Positions 62,174 to 64,000 of a stretch of DNA of 64,000 nt are shown in pieces. Origin of the DNA: Paracentrotus lividus (Eukaryota; Echinodermata; Echinoidea; Camarodonta; Echinidae); contig CALNVZ010003435.1 of assembly GCA_940671915.1 (NCBI GenBank), forward strand, positions 14,134,652 to 14,198,651, in the 5' to 3' direction. The stretch's first letter is position 1. The number at the start of each line of letters is the position of its first letter. A program made the position numbers and the translations under genes. The notes under the pieces are model-generated. The model did no database searches. It worked only from the letters and a program-made list of their open reading frames with translations, and was not told where the DNA came from.

Positions 62174-63705
62174 CTACAAGACAAACAGACAAATAACAAG
62201 GATCAATTGTCATCATTGTCCCACATACTATTCACTCCACAACACTGTATTCAATGGCTTCTGTATAAGAAATCAAACTCTCCCACAAAACCAGTTCTGT
62301 TGGCTGCTGCATATTGTCTCGTGTAATTGTGGTGATGCCTAGTTTTTTAAGTGCGTCACTCCCTTCAAATAAACCACTGACTGCAATGCAATCAAGAGTA
62401 CATGTCATGAGCAGCACAGCTTCTATATGCTCTCAAGACCTAGAATAACAGCATATTACATGTAGCCTACATGTAGGTTTGTTTCCAAAAGTTAAGTATC
62501 CATACTACCGGTAACCAAAAAGATCACCACCATGAAAATTACCTTCCTTTGTTTTAAATTTGTTTATATCATTAACTACTTCCATTGGCTTTGGCTTTCT
62601 TTTTTAAAATAAAAATAAAGTCTGCAATTTATACCCTAAATGACCAGGATTAACTTACCAAGCAATATCACATAATACAGAAATCAGTGTTCTTTCCACA
62701 CAAAAAAAAAACATAATTTGTTGAAATGCACTAGATTCCATTTTTGATATATGTTTATCGGATGAAATCAAACAAATTCATATACACACATCAATGTACT
62801 ATGATGACAACAATCGCAAACATATGGAGAGGCGGGTTATAATTTACATTTTGAACAATCCAACATTATTGTATAGCCTGCAATTTACATAAAAACTGTT
62901 ATGTTTTCTTCTTCCTTTTTTCCCCAAATTTGGAAAATCAAATTTTTAAAACATTAAGTAAGTTTAACAATCAACTGCAAGAAAAGAAGTAGTTTTCTAG
63001 TAGATCTGGCAATAAGGTAATAGAGAGACGTAGACCAAAGTACTCTTTATTGAATCATGAACATGTAGGCTACACCTCCTAACAGTCGACTCCTGGAGTT
63101 GAACGCCCTCTGTTATGACTGCGGATTCAACATGCAAGGTGTACTATGCTTCAAGTTCAACAAAAGCAGGATCGTGGAAAGGACAAGAACGTCAGTGCCC
63201 TTGGACAAATGCACAAATTGCATTTGTGGTATGATAAATATGCAAATACATATTTTGCAGAATATTTTTTTCTTCCCAACTTCATCCAGAAGTTACTTTG
63301 TATTTTACAAAATCAAATTGGCCTCCTACAAGTTTTTCAAGATAATATACATGTATGTGTATATGCATGCCAGATTGTTATGTATACCAGAAAATCAAAA
63401 AGACCAGATCATAAATGTAACAGCTTATAAAACTTATCTTTCGATGAAAAAATACAAAAGGACAAGGTCGTAAGGAAAATGACAAAGGTAAAAATGGAAT
63501 CCCGAATTAGGGCAAATATAAATAACCCTGATCTTGCAATTGTGCAGATTTGATATACAATTTCCAGATCGAGCATGCACATACACAATGCCAGAATATA
63601 AACCTATGTTTCTTGAGCTAACAATCGTTTGTTTGGATTTGCACGTGCCTGAAATAATGAAAGAGGATCCTTTTCAGTCCTTCCCATATCACATGATGAT
63701 AGTAC

Positions 63706-63861
63706 CAAAACTGCTACAGCAAACACGCTCCACACGGGCACTGACGGGAAACCACCCCAGCGTGGCTGGCGTAAACGACAGGTCCACTCCCGCTGTCGTC
63801 TATCACCGGCTCGATGGGATAAGGGGGATAAAATTGTTCTCGAACACATTTCCATTTTCAT
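63706..63861 (-). CDS. Probable first coding exon with signal peptide, ADAMTS16/18-like gene
   Basis: The ORF starts at the first ATG after an in-frame TGA and runs 52 codons to a phase-0 candidate donor, TTG|GTACTA. It begins MKMEMCSRT, has a basic Arg-rich stretch (about residues 17-35) and then a hydrophobic run, VPVWSVFAVAVL (41-52), which looks like a signal-peptide core. Local GC and CpG are clearly higher than in the flanks. The exon lies 1.5 kb upstream of the 40-nt micro-exon, on the same strand and in compatible phase. A long N-terminal region before the hydrophobic core also occurs in ADAMTS18. Weak points: the donor is poor after GTA. A second candidate, TCAT|GTGATA (exon end 63693), would extend the core to VLVLSS, but it is phase 1 and creates a TGA on joining to the micro-exon. 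The true first exon could lie beyond the window. Confidence 0.42.
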
Positions 63862-64000
63862 GAGAGTCTGCAAGAGCTGACGACACAGAATGGTGTGATA
63901 AATCCAATGTATGTATATCCTAGAGTTAGGTCATCGTAATTCCTGGAAGACGAATGAAGCTCCTGATAAATCCAACCATGTCCATGATTTCTCCGAAAAA

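Noticed and set aside
62646..62690. Possible 33-nt exon with T-run acceptor and GTAAGT donor between the first exon and the micro-exon
   Set aside because: The only frame that would join the 40-nt micro-exon in phase contains a TGA.
63534..63863. Plus-strand ORF of 109 codons opposite the probable first exon
   Set aside because: It is the shadow of the GC-richer minus-strand exon; no domain, and the minus strand has the signal-peptide-like frame.

Overview
This is AT-rich eukaryotic, almost certainly animal, DNA. Protein-coding sequence is scarce, introns are very long, and most of the window is made of inverted-repeat DNA transposons, a LINE fragment and simple repeats. The style (many foldback/MITE-like elements, a CR1/L2-like LINE with a GAATT tail, and a gene resembling the vertebrate ADAMTS16/18 pair) fits an invertebrate deuterostome, most likely an echinoderm. 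That taxonomic call is inference.

One gene can be supported. On the minus strand there is the 5' part of an ADAMTS16/18-like secreted metalloprotease: a probable signal-peptide exon (63861-63706), a 40-nt micro-exon (62173-62134) and a well-bounded prodomain exon (33632-33214). The last two junctions are in phase and together read ...LQYE-DYEVAHPVQVD..., the conserved start of the ADAMTS16/18 prodomain. The catalytic, disintegrin and thrombospondin exons were not found. They probably lie at lower coordinates, partly or wholly outside the window. The intron between the micro-exon and the prodomain exon is about 28.5 kb.

Layout. 0.9-3.2 kb: a GGGTGCA hairpin, a 5'-truncated LINE, and the first copy of a 143-bp hairpin MITE. 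6.4-10.2 kb: a 3.8-kb foldback transposon with roughly 1-kb arms full of TTTTGTAACAAAA palindromes, flanked by GCCATT direct repeats, with further inverted repeats nested inside. 10.6-11.0 kb: a GTCGAACCCG-rich repeat. 13.1-14.7 kb: a TTGGTTAAA inverted-repeat element. 19.8-26.2 kb: a 323-bp MITE abutting a 6.1-kb CpG-rich element that has 41-bp terminal repeats, no convincing coding sequence, and an array of about 30 ATCGAT palindromes. 33.2-33.6 kb: the prodomain exon. 34.7-35.8 kb: a TA-flanked element filled with a 39-bp minisatellite. 40.1 and 51.8 kb: two copies of one TA-flanked MITE. 42.0-46.8 kb: a 4.8-kb TTAA-flanked element. 55.3-56.1 kb: a second TTAA-flanked element. 18.1, 47.2 and 52.8 kb: three copies of a CAGGACAACTACCCC MITE. 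62.1-63.9 kb: the 5' exons.

Everything between 33.6 and 62.1 kb, including at least six transposon insertions, would be intron of the ADAMTS-like gene if the three exons belong together. No rRNA, tRNA, CRISPR array or intact transposase gene was recognised. Much of the remaining AT-rich sequence shows no feature I can name.
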